A DNA stretch of 64,000 nt from the NCBI RefSeq assembly GCF_022271435.1, contig NZ_JAFIQY010000028.1, positions 42,996 to 106,995 on the forward strand. Reading direction: 5' to 3'. Made by a program: the position numbers and the translations under genes. The stretch's first letter is position 1. Every line of letters begins with the position of its first letter. Of this stretch, positions 34,436-44,045 are shown one piece after another. The DNA comes from Streptomyces monomycini (GTDB lineage: Bacteria; Actinomycetota; Actinomycetes; Streptomycetales; Streptomycetaceae). Under the pieces are notes generated by a model. That model worked only from the letters and a program-made list of their open reading frames with translations, ran no database searches and was not told the origin of the DNA.

Positions 34436-37400
34436 GGCTGCACCGGCTGTCGGTCACGGCCTTCGGGCCGTTCGGGCGGACCCAGACCATCGACTTCGAC
34501 CGGCTCGCGCAGGCCGGTCTCTTCCTGCTCCACGGGCCGACCGGCGCGGGCAAGACCTCCATCCTGGACGCCGTCTGCTTCGCCCTGTACGGGACCGTGC
34601 CGGGGACGCGGCAGAGCGGCCAGGCGCTGCGCAGCGACCTCGCCGATCCGTCGACGCCGACCGAGGTGGTCCTCGAACTGACCGTCGGCGGACGGCGGCT
34701 GGAGATCACCCGGCTGCCGGAGCAGCCCCGCCCGAAGAAGCGCGGGACCGGCACGACCCGCGAGAAGGCACAGAGCCGGCTGCGCGAGTACGTGACCGGC
34801 TCCGGAGGCGCGGGCGCCAGCAGGGCAGACACGGGCACCAACGGGACGGATGCCGACACCGGCGGGCCGGACACGGACCCCGCCCACGGCGGCCGCTGGA
34901 AGGCCCTGAGCCGGTCCCACCAGGAGATCGGCGAGGAGATCGGCCAGCTGCTCGGCATGAACAAGGAGCAGTTCTGCCAGGTCGCCCTGCTGCCCCAGGG
35001 GGACTTCGCGCGTTTCCTGCGCGCCGACGCCGAGGCCCGTGCCCGGCTGCTGGGACGGCTCTTCGACACCCGGCGGTTCGCCGCCCTCGAAGACCAGCTG
35101 GCCACCCGCCGCAAGGCCGCGGCCGACCAGGTGTCCGCCGGGGACGACCGGCTGCTGGCGCTCGTCCACCGGATGGACCAGGCGGCGGGGGAGCCGGCCG
35201 ACCTCGTCGACCCCTCGGTCCCCGCCCCGGGACGCGCACCGGAGGCGGCGGTTCCGGCTCCGGGCCGTCGTGGCGGTACGGGCACAGGCAGAGGTACGTA
35301 TGCGGGCCGGGCGGCGCGTGCTGCCGGTACGGCTGCGCCCTCCCGGGGTACGGCGACCGCCACCGCACTCGTACCGGAACAGTACGGGCGCCCGGACTCC
35401 GGTACGGCCGCCACCGTTCAGGCCGCCCAGACGCCGAGCCCCGGCGAGCCGGGCTTCGCCGAAGCCGTACTGGTACGGGCGGCCGTCGCACGGGCCAATG
35501 CGCGCGAGCGGCACGACATCGCCCGGCTCGCCGTTCACTCTGCCGAGGCGGCGGAGGCCGCCGCCCGCGCGCGGGCGGACGAGGAGCGCGAGCGGGACCG
35601 CCTCCAGCGCCGGTACGCCGAGGCGCAGCGGCGCGCGGCGGACCTGGCGGCGCAGTCCGGCGAGCGGGACCGGGCCCGGGACCGGCTCGCGCGGGCCCGC
35701 GCGGCCTCCGAGGTCGCCCCCGCCCTGGCACTGCGCGACGCGGCCTGGCGCGAGCACGGGACGGCGCAGGCCGAAGAGCGGCGCGGGCGCTCCCAGCTGC
35801 CGCCCGACCTGGCCGGCGCGGACGCCGAACGGCTCGCCGCCCTGGAACGCGCACTGCGGCAGGACCTCGGGTCGCTGACGGCGGCCCGCCGGGCCGAGAG
35901 CCGCGCCGCCGAGATCGCCGCGGAACGCGCCGGGATCGAGCGGGAGGCGCGGGCCGACGAGCAGACGCTGGTGGACGCCGCCGCGTGGCTCGCGAACCGG
36001 GAACCGGCGCACCAGGAGAACCAGCGGCGCATCGAGGCCGCCCAGGAGGCGGCGGCCCGCGCCGAACAGCTGCACGCGCAGCTCGACCCGGCCCGGCAGC
36101 GGCTGGCGGCCGCGCGCCGGCGCGACCACCTCACGGACAGCCTGCGGGCCGCGGACGAGGACGTGCTGCGTGCCCGGGAGCGTGCGGCGGCGGCCCATGA
36201 ACACTGGCTCGACCTCAAGGACCGCCGCCTGCGCGGCATCGCGGCCGAACTCGCCGCCGGGCTGGAGGACGGGACCGCCTGCGCCGTGTGCGGCGCCACC
36301 GAGCACCCCGCCCCGGCCCGTACCGGAGCCGGACACGTGGACCGTACGGCCGAGGAAGCGGCGCTCGGCGCCTACCGGCAGGCCGAGTCCGCGCGCCAGG
36401 ACGCCGAGCGTACTCAGCAGTCCCTGAAGGAGGAGCGGGCCGCCGCCTCCGCGACCGCCGGTGACACCCCGGTCGCCGAGCTCGCGCGCGCGGAAGAGGA
36501 GCTGCGGGAGACGTATGCGCGCGAGCGGGCGGCGGGAGCCGATCTGCATGCCGCCAGGGAAGCGTCCGCCCGCGCCGACCGGGAGTACGAGCGGCGCCGC
36601 ACCGAGCAGCAGGAGGCCGAGCGTCGCGCTGCCGCGCGCACCTCCCACCGTGAAGCCCTCGACCGTGAACTCGCCTCGCTCGACAGTGTGCTGGAAGAGG
36701 CCCGCGGTGGCTTCGCGAGCGTCGCCGAGCGGGCCCGCCGCCTGGAGCGGCAGGTCGCGCTGCTGGCCGAGGCCGCAGCCGCGGCCCGTACGGCCGAGGC
36801 GTGCGCCGAGCGCCTCAAGGAGACCGACGCCCAGCTGTCCGACGCCGCCTACCGCGCCGGCTTCGACACCCCGCAGGAAGCGTCGGCCGCGCTGCTGAGC
36901 GACGCCGAATGGAACGCCCTGCAACAGCGTCTCGACCGCCACCAAACCGAAACAGCCGCAGTGGAAGCCGCGTTGGCCGACCCCGAAGCGGTCGCCGCAG
37001 CGGGCCTCCCGCCCGCGGACCCGGGCCAGGCGCACGCCGACCTGGAGCATGCGAGCCGCAGACTGCGTACTGCCGGCGCGGCCTGTGCCGCCGCCGAGGA
37101 ACGCTGTGCCGAACTCGACCGCCTCAGCGCGCGGGCCCAGTCCGACGCACTCCGGCTGGCCCCCCTGCGTACCGAGTACGAGCGCATCGCCCGCCTAGCT
37201 GCCCTCGCCGCCGGTACGTCGGCGGAGAACGAACGGCGGATGCGCCTGGAGTCCTACGTCCTGGCCGCCCGCCTGGAACAGGTCGCGGCCGCCGCCAGCG
37301 CGCGCCTGCACCGCATGTCCTCCGGCCGCTACACACTTGTGCACTCCGACGAACGGGCCGGCGGCGCGCGCCGCTCCGGCCTGGGTCTGCACGTCATCGA

Positions 37401-37731
37401 CGCCTGGACCGGCCACGAGCGGGACACCGCCAGCCTCTCCGGCGGTGAGACGTTCTTCGCGTCGCTGGCCCTGGCCCTCGGGCTCGCCGACGTCGTCACC
37501 GACGAGGCGGGCGGCACCCGCCTGGACACCCTCTTCATCGACGAGGGATTCGGCAGCCTGGACGAACAGACCCTGGACGAGGTGCTGGACGTCCTGGACT
37601 CGCTGCGCGAACGGGACCGCAGCGTCGGCATCGTCAGCCATGTCGCCGACCTCCGGCAGCGCATCCCGGCCCAGCTGGAGGTCGTCAAGGACCGCGCGGG
37701 GTCGTCCATACGCCATCGGGTGCCGGACTGA
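34432..37731 (+). CDS. sbcC: Exonuclease subunit SbcC (Rad50-type SMC ATPase)
   Basis: A 1099-residue ATPase. The N-terminal Walker A is GPTGAGKT (residues 35-42), followed by long Ala/Glu/Arg-rich coiled-coil arms and a central zinc hook CAVC (Cys 617 and 620). The ABC signature LSGGE is near 1002, and the Walker B sequence LFIDEGFGSLD is near 1032. It partners SbcD. Two stretches are unusual: a Gly/Thr/Asp-rich insert near 120-150 and an about 80-residue Gly/Ala/Pro-rich insert near 260-340 that interrupts the first coiled-coil arm. The GTG start at 34432 overlaps the sbcD stop. Confidence 0.96.
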   Translation: MRLHRLSVTAFGPFGRTQTIDFDRLAQAGLFLLHGPTGAGKTSILDAVCFALYGTVPGTRQSGQALRSDLADPSTPTEVVLELTVGGRRLEITRLPEQPRPKKRGTGTTREKAQSRLREYVTGSGGAGASRADTGTNGTDADTGGPDTDPAHGGRWKALSRSHQEIGEEIGQLLGMNKEQFCQVALLPQGDFARFLRADAEARARLLGRLFDTRRFAALEDQLATRRKAAADQVSAGDDRLLALVHRMDQAAGEPADLVDPSVPAPGRAPEAAVPAPGRRGGTGTGRGTYAGRAARAAGTAAPSRGTATATALVPEQYGRPDSGTAATVQAAQTPSPGEPGFAEAVLVRAAVARANARERHDIARLAVHSAEAAEAAARARADEERERDRLQRRYAEAQRRAADLAAQSGERDRARDRLARARAASEVAPALALRDAAWREHGTAQAEERRGRSQLPPDLAGADAERLAALERALRQDLGSLTAARRAESRAAEIAAERAGIEREARADEQTLVDAAAWLANREPAHQENQRRIEAAQEAAARAEQLHAQLDPARQRLAAARRRDHLTDSLRAADEDVLRARERAAAAHEHWLDLKDRRLRGIAAELAAGLEDGTACAVCGATEHPAPARTGAGHVDRTAEEAALGAYRQAESARQDAERTQQSLKEERAAASATAGDTPVAELARAEEELRETYARERAAGADLHAAREASARADREYERRRTEQQEAERRAAARTSHREALDRELASLDSVLEEARGGFASVAERARRLERQVALLAEAAAAARTAEACAERLKETDAQLSDAAYRAGFDTPQEASAALLSDAEWNALQQRLDRHQTETAAVEAALADPEAVAAAGLPPADPGQAHADLEHASRRLRTAGAACAAAEERCAELDRLSARAQSDALRLAPLRTEYERIARLAALAAGTSAENERRMRLESYVLAARLEQVAAAASARLHRMSSGRYTLVHSDERAGGARRSGLGLHVIDAWTGHERDTASLSGGETFFASLALALGLADVVTDEAGGTRLDTLFIDEGFGSLDEQTLDEVLDVLDSLRERDRSVGIVSHVADLRQRIPAQLEVVKDRAGSSIRHRVPD

Positions 37732-37770
37732 CCGGACGGCCGGACGCGGCGCCGTGTCCCGCAGCGCCCC

Positions 37771-38217
37771 TCAGGCGCTGATCGGACGCCGGGAAAGCGG
37801 CGAGGAGTACACGACGCTGGTCGTCACCGCGCCCAGCGCCCCGATCCGGCCCGACACCTCCTCCAGGTGCTTCATCGAGCGGGCGGCGACCTTCAGGACG
37901 AAGCAGTCGTCGCCCGTGACGTGGTGCGCCTCCAGGATCTCGGGCGTGCTCTCCAGCAGGCCGTGGAACGGCGCGTCGCTGCCGTTCGGGTAGCGCAGCC
38001 GGACGAAGGCCAGCACCGACAGCCCGATTGCCGCGGGATCGACCACCGCGGCGTACCCGGATATCACTCCGGCCTCCTCCAGCCGCCGTACCCGCTCGGT
38101 CACCGCGCTCGCGGACATGTTCACGGCGCGGGCCAGTTCGGCGTAGCCCGCGCGGCCGTTGCGCTGCAGGACGTCGAGGATGCGCCAGTCGGTGGCGTCA
38201 GGGGAATAGCCGGTCAT
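37771..38217 (-). CDS. Lrp/AsnC-family transcriptional regulator
   Basis: A 148-residue regulator. The AsnC-type helix-turn-helix covers about residues 8-60 (recognition helix around MSASAVTERVRRLE) and is followed by a RAM effector-binding domain. Length and domain order are standard. It is divergent from a methyltransferase gene, and a perfect inverted repeat lies between the two starts, so autoregulation and control of the neighbour are plausible. The effector, probably an amino acid, is unknown. Confidence 0.94.
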   Translation of the reverse strand: MTGYSPDATDWRILDVLQRNGRAGYAELARAVNMSASAVTERVRRLEEAGVISGYAAVVDPAAIGLSVLAFVRLRYPNGSDAPFHGLLESTPEILEAHHVTGDDCFVLKVAARSMKHLEEVSGRIGALGAVTTSVVYSSPLSRRPISA

Positions 38218-38263
38218 GGGAGGTGTCTAGCAGTGAAATCCCCGGCGGATCAAGGCTTTTGCC

Positions 38264-38276
38264 GGTGATCATCACC
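38264..38276. promoter_or_regulatory. Candidate Lrp operator (inverted repeat)
   Basis: GGTGAT-C-ATCACC is a perfect 6-bp inverted repeat with a one-base centre. It lies 47 bp upstream of the Lrp/AsnC start and about 65 bp upstream of the divergent methyltransferase. The location and symmetry fit an operator for the adjacent regulator. Confidence 0.45.
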
Positions 38277-38341
38277 TCCTCCGCTACCCCAGAAGGGGGG
38301 TTCCGGCACCGAAGCGATGTACCGGACGGAACCGGGCTGGC

Positions 38342-39247
38342 ATGGTGCTGAACGTGAGCAACGTGAGCAACGTACGCGAAGTCATCCGATATTACCGTCA
38401 GCCGGGTTCCCGGCTGGGATACCGCCTCTTTCTGAACGGCACCAAGCATTTCGGCTTCTACGGCGAGACGGATTCCCCGTGGGCCTGGTCGAAAGCGCTG
38501 CGCCGTATGGAAGACCGCATGGGGGAGACGCTCGCGCAACCGGCGGGCGCGCGTGTTCTCGACGCCGGATGCGGTGTGGGTGACGTGGCCGGCCGGCTGG
38601 CGGGCCGATTCGGGCTGCGGATCCACGGCGTGGACCTGCTCGACGCCCATGTCGCCCAGGCCCGGCGCCGGGCCCGCCGCCGCGGCCTCGACCACCTGCT
38701 CACCTTCTCGCACAGCGACTACGCGGCCCTGGACTTCCCCGACGAAAGCTTCGACGCCGTCTACACCATGGAGACACTGGTGCACGCGGCGGACGCCGAG
38801 GCGGTGCTGGAGCAGTTCCACCGGGTGCTCAAACCCGGCGGCCGGCTCGTCATGTTCGAGTACGCCCGGGAGGCCGCCACCCGGATGCCGGCACCGGCGG
38901 CCGAGGTGTTCCGGGAGCTGAACGACTGGGCCGCGATGCCGTCGTTCCAGCGCTTCACCTACGGCACACTGGAACGCCTGACCGCCGAAGCCGGATTCTC
39001 GGTGCGCGGCGTCGAGGACATCTCCCGCAGCATGTGGCCGATGCTCCGGTGCTTCGCCGTGATCGGAGCGCTGCCCGGCGCGGGATTCCAGGCCGCGCGA
39101 CTGCGCAGGCATTCCGTGAACACCCTGTCGGCGGTGGAATTCTGGCGGCACCGGAATTTCTGGCGGTACGAGATTCACACCGCCGACAAAGTCCGTACCG
39201 CCGGCGAAGGCCATACCGTTGACGAAGGCCATGCCGCCGGCGAATGA
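38342..39247 (+). CDS. SAM-dependent class I methyltransferase
   Basis: A 301-residue protein with a Rossmann-type methyltransferase core: motif I VLDAGCGVGD (about 71-80), motif II acidic loop HGVDLL (about 95) and a post-motif LKPGGRLV near 160. The N-terminal YYRQPGSRLGYR stretch recalls lipid or terpenoid C-methyltransferases, but the substrate is unknown. Several in-frame GTGs follow the ATG at 38342 (GTGAGCAAC is repeated), so the start may be up to 21 nt later. The C-terminus is a degenerate short repeat (EGH.. / DEGH). It is divergent from the Lrp regulator. Confidence 0.88.
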   Translation: MVLNVSNVSNVREVIRYYRQPGSRLGYRLFLNGTKHFGFYGETDSPWAWSKALRRMEDRMGETLAQPAGARVLDAGCGVGDVAGRLAGRFGLRIHGVDLLDAHVAQARRRARRRGLDHLLTFSHSDYAALDFPDESFDAVYTMETLVHAADAEAVLEQFHRVLKPGGRLVMFEYAREAATRMPAPAAEVFRELNDWAAMPSFQRFTYGTLERLTAEAGFSVRGVEDISRSMWPMLRCFAVIGALPGAGFQAARLRRHSVNTLSAVEFWRHRNFWRYEIHTADKVRTAGEGHTVDEGHAAGE

Positions 39248-39307
39248 GCCGGGCGAGCGGAATGCGGTACGGATGACTGCGGGGACCGATGAGTGCGGGG
39301 GCCGCGG

Positions 39308-39349
39308 CCCGCTGTTCCGGGCCGGAAAGCTCCGGCCCGGAACAGCGGG
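39308..39349. terminator. Bidirectional terminator hairpin
   Basis: A perfect 19-bp inverted repeat, CCCGCTGTTCCGGGCCGGA with its complement, and an AAGC loop. It lies between the converging methyltransferase and DUF885 genes. Confidence 0.92.
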
Positions 39350-39370
39350 AAACCCGCGGCGCCGGCCCCC

Positions 39371-41065
39371 TCAGATCCGCGACAGCTCGGCCAGCAGATC
39401 GTCCAGGCCCAGCGAGCCCTGCGACAACGCCGCCATGTGCCACGCCTTGAGGTCGAAGTCCGCGCCGTGCCGCTGCCGCGCCGCCTCGCGCCCCGCGAGC
39501 CACGTACGCTCGCCCAGCTTGTAGCCGATGGCCTGGCCCGGCATGCCCTGGTAGCGGATGATCTCGCTCTCGACGAAGTCCGCGGGACGGCTGCAGTGCA
39601 GGGCGAGGAACTGGTGGGCCAGCTCCGGCGTCCAGCGCTCACCCGGGTGGAACGGCGAGTCAGCCGGAATGGTCAGTTCCAGGTGCATACCGATGTCGAT
39701 GATGACGCGGATCGCCCGCATCATCTGCGCGTCCAGATAGCCGAGCCGGCGTTCGGCGCTGGTCAGGAAGCCCAGTTCGTCCATCAGCCGCTCGGCGTAC
39801 AGCGCCCAGCCCTCGGCGTTGGCGCTGACCATGCCCACCGTCGTCTGGTAGCGCGAGAGGTCCTCGGCGACGTGTGCCCACTGCGCCAGCTGGAGGTGGT
39901 GGCCCGGCACGCCCTCGTGGTACCAGGTCGAGACCAGGTCGTACGCCGGGAAGCGGGTCTGGCCCATCGTCGGCAGCCAGGTGCGGCCGGGGCGGGAGAA
40001 GTCCAGGGACGGGCCGGTGTAGTACGGGGCGGCGGCGCCGCCGGGCGGCGCGATCCGCGACTCGACGTGCTTGACCCGCTCCGCCAGGTCGAAGTGGGTG
40101 CCGTCCAGCGCCTCGACGGCCTGGTCCATCAGCGCCTGGAGCCACTGGCGGGTTTCCTCGACGCCCACCACGGCCTCACCGTTCTCGTCCAGCCAGGACA
40201 GCGCCTCCCACGGGGTCTTGGCGCCGGGCAGGACCTTCTCGGCCTCCTTGACCATCTCGGCGTGCAGCCGGTGGAACTCCGACCAGCCGTACGTGTACGC
40301 CTCGTCCAGGTCCAGGTCGGCGCCGTTGAAGAAGCGGGCGAGGAGGGCGTAGCGCTCGCGGCCCACCACGTCCGGCGCGCCCTCGACCGCCGGCGCGTAA
40401 CGGTCACGGAACCAGTCGCGCAGCTCCACCAGCGCGCCGGTGGCCAGCGCCGCCGCCGCGTCCAGTTCGGCGCGCAGCGCCGCGGGGCCCGGCTCGGTCA
40501 GGTCGGCGAACCAGCTGCGGTCCGTACCGATCCACGTGTCCAACTGGCCGATGACGGTCTCCACTTGCCGCGGCCCGCCGAGGAGGTTCCGCTGAAGGCC
40601 GGCCTCCAGCGAGGCGCGGTAGCCCTCCAGCGCGGCGGGCATCGCCCGCAGCCGCTGGGCGAGGGCCGCCCAGTCGTCCTCCGTCTCGACCGGCGTGATC
40701 ATCAGGACCTCGCGTGCCGAGTGCAGCGGCGTGTGCAGGTTGCTCACCGTGCGCAGCCCTTCGCCCGACTCGTGCACCGCCAGTTCCGCGGTCAGCCGCT
40801 CCCGCAGCAGCCGGGCGCAGCGTCGTTCGAGCTCGCTGTCCCCGCCCGGCCGCCGCTCGGCCTCGGCGAGCCGGTCCAGCGTCGTACGGGCCAGCTGGGC
40901 CACGGCTTCCTGGCCGGTGGGCGAGAAGTCGGGCAGCCGGCTCGAACTCTCCGGGACACCGAGGAAGGTACCGGTGATGGGGTCCAGGTCGACCAGGGCG
41001 TCGACATAGGCGTCGGCGACCTGGCGGGGGAGGGGCGCGTTGGCGGAAGCAGTGGTGTGGGACAT
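39371..41065 (-). CDS. DUF885 family putative metallopeptidase
   Basis: A 564-residue protein of the DUF885 family. It contains YHEGVPGHH (about 375-383), an HExxxGHH-type zinc site, and downstream EGWALYAE (about 412), the pattern of this family of putative zinc carboxypeptidases. There is no signal peptide, so it is probably cytoplasmic. The ATG at 41065 has GAGG 9 nt upstream; the ATG 9 nt earlier lacks a spaced site. The natural substrate is not known. It is divergent from a LysR regulator, which may control it. Confidence 0.9.
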   Translation of the reverse strand: MSHTTASANAPLPRQVADAYVDALVDLDPITGTFLGVPESSSRLPDFSPTGQEAVAQLARTTLDRLAEAERRPGGDSELERRCARLLRERLTAELAVHESGEGLRTVSNLHTPLHSAREVLMITPVETEDDWAALAQRLRAMPAALEGYRASLEAGLQRNLLGGPRQVETVIGQLDTWIGTDRSWFADLTEPGPAALRAELDAAAALATGALVELRDWFRDRYAPAVEGAPDVVGRERYALLARFFNGADLDLDEAYTYGWSEFHRLHAEMVKEAEKVLPGAKTPWEALSWLDENGEAVVGVEETRQWLQALMDQAVEALDGTHFDLAERVKHVESRIAPPGGAAAPYYTGPSLDFSRPGRTWLPTMGQTRFPAYDLVSTWYHEGVPGHHLQLAQWAHVAEDLSRYQTTVGMVSANAEGWALYAERLMDELGFLTSAERRLGYLDAQMMRAIRVIIDIGMHLELTIPADSPFHPGERWTPELAHQFLALHCSRPADFVESEIIRYQGMPGQAIGYKLGERTWLAGREAARQRHGADFDLKAWHMAALSQGSLGLDDLLAELSRI

Positions 41066-41259
41066 GCGCCCCATCCTCGTACGGATGCCCCCGGTACGTC
41101 ATCACCAGCACGCCGTACGTTCCTGTCGGGGCGCCGCGTCCGCGCAGGGCGAACGGGAGCGGAGGGCCGCGGCACCGGCCGCCGCGCCTGGTGAAGCGGC
41201 CGTCATTGGTCCGGACCGGACTCTTGCTCCCGCCCGGAGCGGCGCACCAAGCTCACAGA

Positions 41260-42309
41260 ATGGACCTGGAATTGCGGCATTTAAAGACGATCCGGACTAT
41301 TGCCGACGCGGGCAGCCTGACCAAGGCCGCCGCCCGGCTCGGCCTCGCCCAGCCCGCCCTGAGCGCTCAGCTCAAACGCATCGAGCGCACCCTGGGCGGC
41401 CGGCTCTTCGACCGCGGGCGGTTCGGCGTGCGGCCCACCGCGCTGGGCGAGTTCGTGCTCGAACGCGCCCGCGTGGTGCTGCCCGCGATCAGCGAGCTCC
41501 AGCAGGAGGCCGTACGGTTCACCAGCGCGGGCGGCGCCGTGGCCGGTCTGCGGCTCGGCGGCACCCACGGCCCGCTGCTCGGCGGGCTGGTGGACCGGCT
41601 CGCGACGGTCCGTCCGGGCGTCCCGGTGACCACCTTCACCACCTGGTCCGAACGCGAGATCGCTGCGTCCGTCGCCGCCGGGCGGCTGGACTTCGCACTG
41701 ATCGGGGCGTGCGGGGAGGCCCCGGCCCCCGAGTCCGAACGGCTCAGCTGGCGGGAGGTCGCGGTGGACCCGGTCTTCGTCATGCTCGCCGAGGGCCACC
41801 CGCTGGCCGGCCGGCGGGAGATCGGCCTGGCGGAACTGGCGGCGGAAGCCTGGGCGGACGTACCGGGTGACGGCTGCTTCGCGGACTGCTTCACCCTCGC
41901 CTGTGCCCGCGCCGGTTTCACCCCCACCCGCGTCTACGAGACCGACACCGCGTCCTGCGTCCACCTCGTACAGGTCGGCCGGGCCGCCGGCCTGTGCCGC
42001 GCGACGCTGCCCCCCACGCCCGGCATGGTGACCAGACCGCTGGCGGGTACGCCCCTGACCTGGCGCCACCTCGTGGGCTGGCATCCGGGAACCCCCGCGG
42101 CGGAGTCCGCCACCGAAGTCGTCACCCAGGCACGCGCCGCCCACGCCGACGCCGCCGCGCGCAGCGACAGCTACACGCGGTGGCTCGCCGAACACGGCGA
42201 CCCGGCCGACCACCGGGACGCGGCCGACCCCGGGCCGCCTGGGGGCGCGGAAGGCCGGGCGGTGGCTCCGGGCCGCCCATGGCCGCCGAGAGCCACCGAC
42301 TACCCATGA
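41260..42309 (+). CDS. LysR-family transcriptional regulator
   Basis: A 349-residue LysR protein. The winged helix-turn-helix is at about residues 1-60 (SLTKAAARLGLAQPALSAQLKRIE), followed by a periplasmic-binding-like effector domain. The ATG at 41260 gives the canonical MDLELRHL start. The C-terminal 40 residues are Pro/Gly/Asp-rich and probably disordered. It is divergent from the DUF885 gene (194-bp gap), and autoregulation together with control of that gene is the usual arrangement. Confidence 0.94.
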   Translation: MDLELRHLKTIRTIADAGSLTKAAARLGLAQPALSAQLKRIERTLGGRLFDRGRFGVRPTALGEFVLERARVVLPAISELQQEAVRFTSAGGAVAGLRLGGTHGPLLGGLVDRLATVRPGVPVTTFTTWSEREIAASVAAGRLDFALIGACGEAPAPESERLSWREVAVDPVFVMLAEGHPLAGRREIGLAELAAEAWADVPGDGCFADCFTLACARAGFTPTRVYETDTASCVHLVQVGRAAGLCRATLPPTPGMVTRPLAGTPLTWRHLVGWHPGTPAAESATEVVTQARAAHADAAARSDSYTRWLAEHGDPADHRDAADPGPPGGAEGRAVAPGRPWPPRATDYP

Positions 42310-42427
42310 GCCCCGCCCACCATCCATAACACCCGGCAGAAGGACAACTGACATCTTCTCCGGGCCGGCACACGCCACCTACGTTTTCGGCACCTCCACC
42401 CCCCCCGAGACCGAGGAGACCTCCCCC

Positions 42428-43813
42428 ATGCGCCACAGACACGCCCGAACCAGCGCGTGTGCCGTCATCGCCGCCGTCGGCGCCCTCGTGCTGACCGCAC
42501 TGCCCGGCTCGGCGACGGCCCAGACCGTACGGGCGGACCCGGCGTCCCCGCAGGCCCCCCACCGCTCGGCCGCCGAGACCCTGTCCGTCAGCGCCACGTC
42601 CGACGCCGTGTTCCAGGCGATGAAACGCGACCTCGGCCTCGACCGTGCCCAGGCCGAACGCCGGCTGGCCAACGAGGCGGAAGCAGGCGCGGTCGCCGGA
42701 CGCCTGCACCACGCGCTGGGCGCTTCCTTCGCCGGTGCCTGGGTCAGCGGCACCGAGTCCGCCACCCTCACCGTGGCCACCACCGACGCCGCACGCCTGG
42801 CAGCCGTACGGGCGGCGGGCGCGCGCGCCGTCCACGTACCGCACACCCTGGCCCAACTCGACGCCGCCAAGGCGAAGCTGGACCGCGCGTCGGCGCGCCG
42901 GGCCGCTCCCGAAGCGTCCTCGTGGGCCGTCGACGTGCGGACGAACTCCGTGCGGCTGCGCGCCGCCGACCCGGCCGCGGCCCGGTCGTTCGTCGCGGCG
43001 AGCGGCGCCGACCGTGGCCTCGTCAGTGTCGGCGCGACCGCCGAACGTCCCCGTCCGCTCTACGACATCCGCGGCGGCGACGCGTACTACATGGGCGGCG
43101 GACGCTGCTCCGTCGGCTTCGCGATCACCCGCGGCGCCCAGCAGGGCTTCGCCACCGCCGGGCACTGCGGCCGCGCCGGGACCTCCACCACCGGGTACAA
43201 CCAGGCCGCCCAGGGCAGCTTCCAGGCGTCCACCTTCCCGGGCCGGGACACCGCCTGGGTCGCCGCCAACAGCAGCTGGACCTCGACGCCGTACGTCAAG
43301 GGACAGGGCGGCCAGAACGTACGGGTCGCCGGCTCCACCCAGGCGGCGGTCGGCGCCTCGATATGCCGCTCCGGCTCCACCACCGGCTGGCACTGCGGCA
43401 CGATCCAGCAGCACAACACCAGCGTCACCTATCCGCAGGGCACCGTCAGCGGCGTGACCAGGACCTCGGTCTGCGCCGAACCGGGCGACTCCGGCGGCTC
43501 CTTCATCTCCGGCAGCCAGGCACAGGGCGTCACCTCCGGCGGGTCCGGCAACTGCCGCTCCGGCGGCACGACCTTCTACCAGCCCATCAACCCGCTGCTC
43601 CAGGGCTACGGCCTCACGCTGAAGACCGGCACCAGCGGCTCCGAGAACCCCGGCCCCGGCCAGCCGGGCGAGACCACCTGGGCCGCCGGCACCGTCTACG
43701 AGGCGGGCGCCCAGGTCACGTACGACGGCACCACGTACCGCTGCCTCCAGGGCCATCAGGCGCAGCCCGGCTGGGAGCCCGCGAACACGCCGTCGCTGTG
43801 GGAGCAGGTCTGA
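42428..43813 (+). CDS. Secreted streptogrisin C-like serine protease with C-terminal chitin-binding-type domain
   Basis: A 461-residue preproenzyme. It has a Sec signal peptide (about 1-32, ending ATA), an alpha-lytic-protease-type prodomain (about 50-210), and an S1 chymotrypsin-fold domain with His 246 (TAGHC), Asp 274 (GRDTAW) and Ser 355 (GDSGGS). A Ser/Gly/Pro linker leads to a C-terminal carbohydrate-binding module of the CBM5/12 type (WAAGTVYEAGAQV... near 417-461). The layout matches streptogrisin C: self-processing secretion and binding to chitin-like surfaces. GAGGAG precedes the ATG at good spacing. Confidence 0.95.
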   Translation: MRHRHARTSACAVIAAVGALVLTALPGSATAQTVRADPASPQAPHRSAAETLSVSATSDAVFQAMKRDLGLDRAQAERRLANEAEAGAVAGRLHHALGASFAGAWVSGTESATLTVATTDAARLAAVRAAGARAVHVPHTLAQLDAAKAKLDRASARRAAPEASSWAVDVRTNSVRLRAADPAAARSFVAASGADRGLVSVGATAERPRPLYDIRGGDAYYMGGGRCSVGFAITRGAQQGFATAGHCGRAGTSTTGYNQAAQGSFQASTFPGRDTAWVAANSSWTSTPYVKGQGGQNVRVAGSTQAAVGASICRSGSTTGWHCGTIQQHNTSVTYPQGTVSGVTRTSVCAEPGDSGGSFISGSQAQGVTSGGSGNCRSGGTTFYQPINPLLQGYGLTLKTGTSGSENPGPGQPGETTWAAGTVYEAGAQVTYDGTTYRCLQGHQAQPGWEPANTPSLWEQV

Positions 43814-43874
43814 GCAGCAGCACGCCGGGTCCTCGGGGAACCGCTGAGGACCGCGGGACGAGCTGAGCAGTACA

Positions 43875-43916
43875 GCACCGACAGAACGGCACCGACAGGA
43901 CGGCACTGACAGAACG
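43875..43916. repeat. Three tandem 14-bp repeats downstream of the protease
   Basis: Copies of GCACCGACAGAACG at 43875, 43889 and 43903 carry one or two changes each. They lie in the 3' untranslated region before the terminator. No function is evident. Confidence 0.8.
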
Positions 43917-43967
43917 GCCCAAGGCCACTGAGGTACGGCACCGATCCGCACCGGTTTCCGTACCGCC

Positions 43968-44007
43968 GGGGCCGGCTGGTACGAGCGCTCGCGTACCGGC
44001 CGGCCCC
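43968..44007. terminator. Terminator hairpin between protease and GNAT genes
   Basis: A GGGGCCGGC(T)GGTACG stem pairs with CGTACC(G)GCCGGCCCC (16 bp with one G-T pair) around an 8-nt loop. On the plus strand it is followed by the pyrimidine tract CCTTTCCTT. It serves the converging genes on both sides. Confidence 0.8.
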
Positions 44008-44045
44008 CTTTCCTTCGCGGGCCCGGGCGCCTCGCGGTCACGCCG

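Noticed and set aside
33970..37050. 1026-codon minus-strand open frame opposite sbcD/sbcC
   Set aside because: Antisense shadow of the coiled-coil region; Gly/Arg/Leu-rich without motifs.
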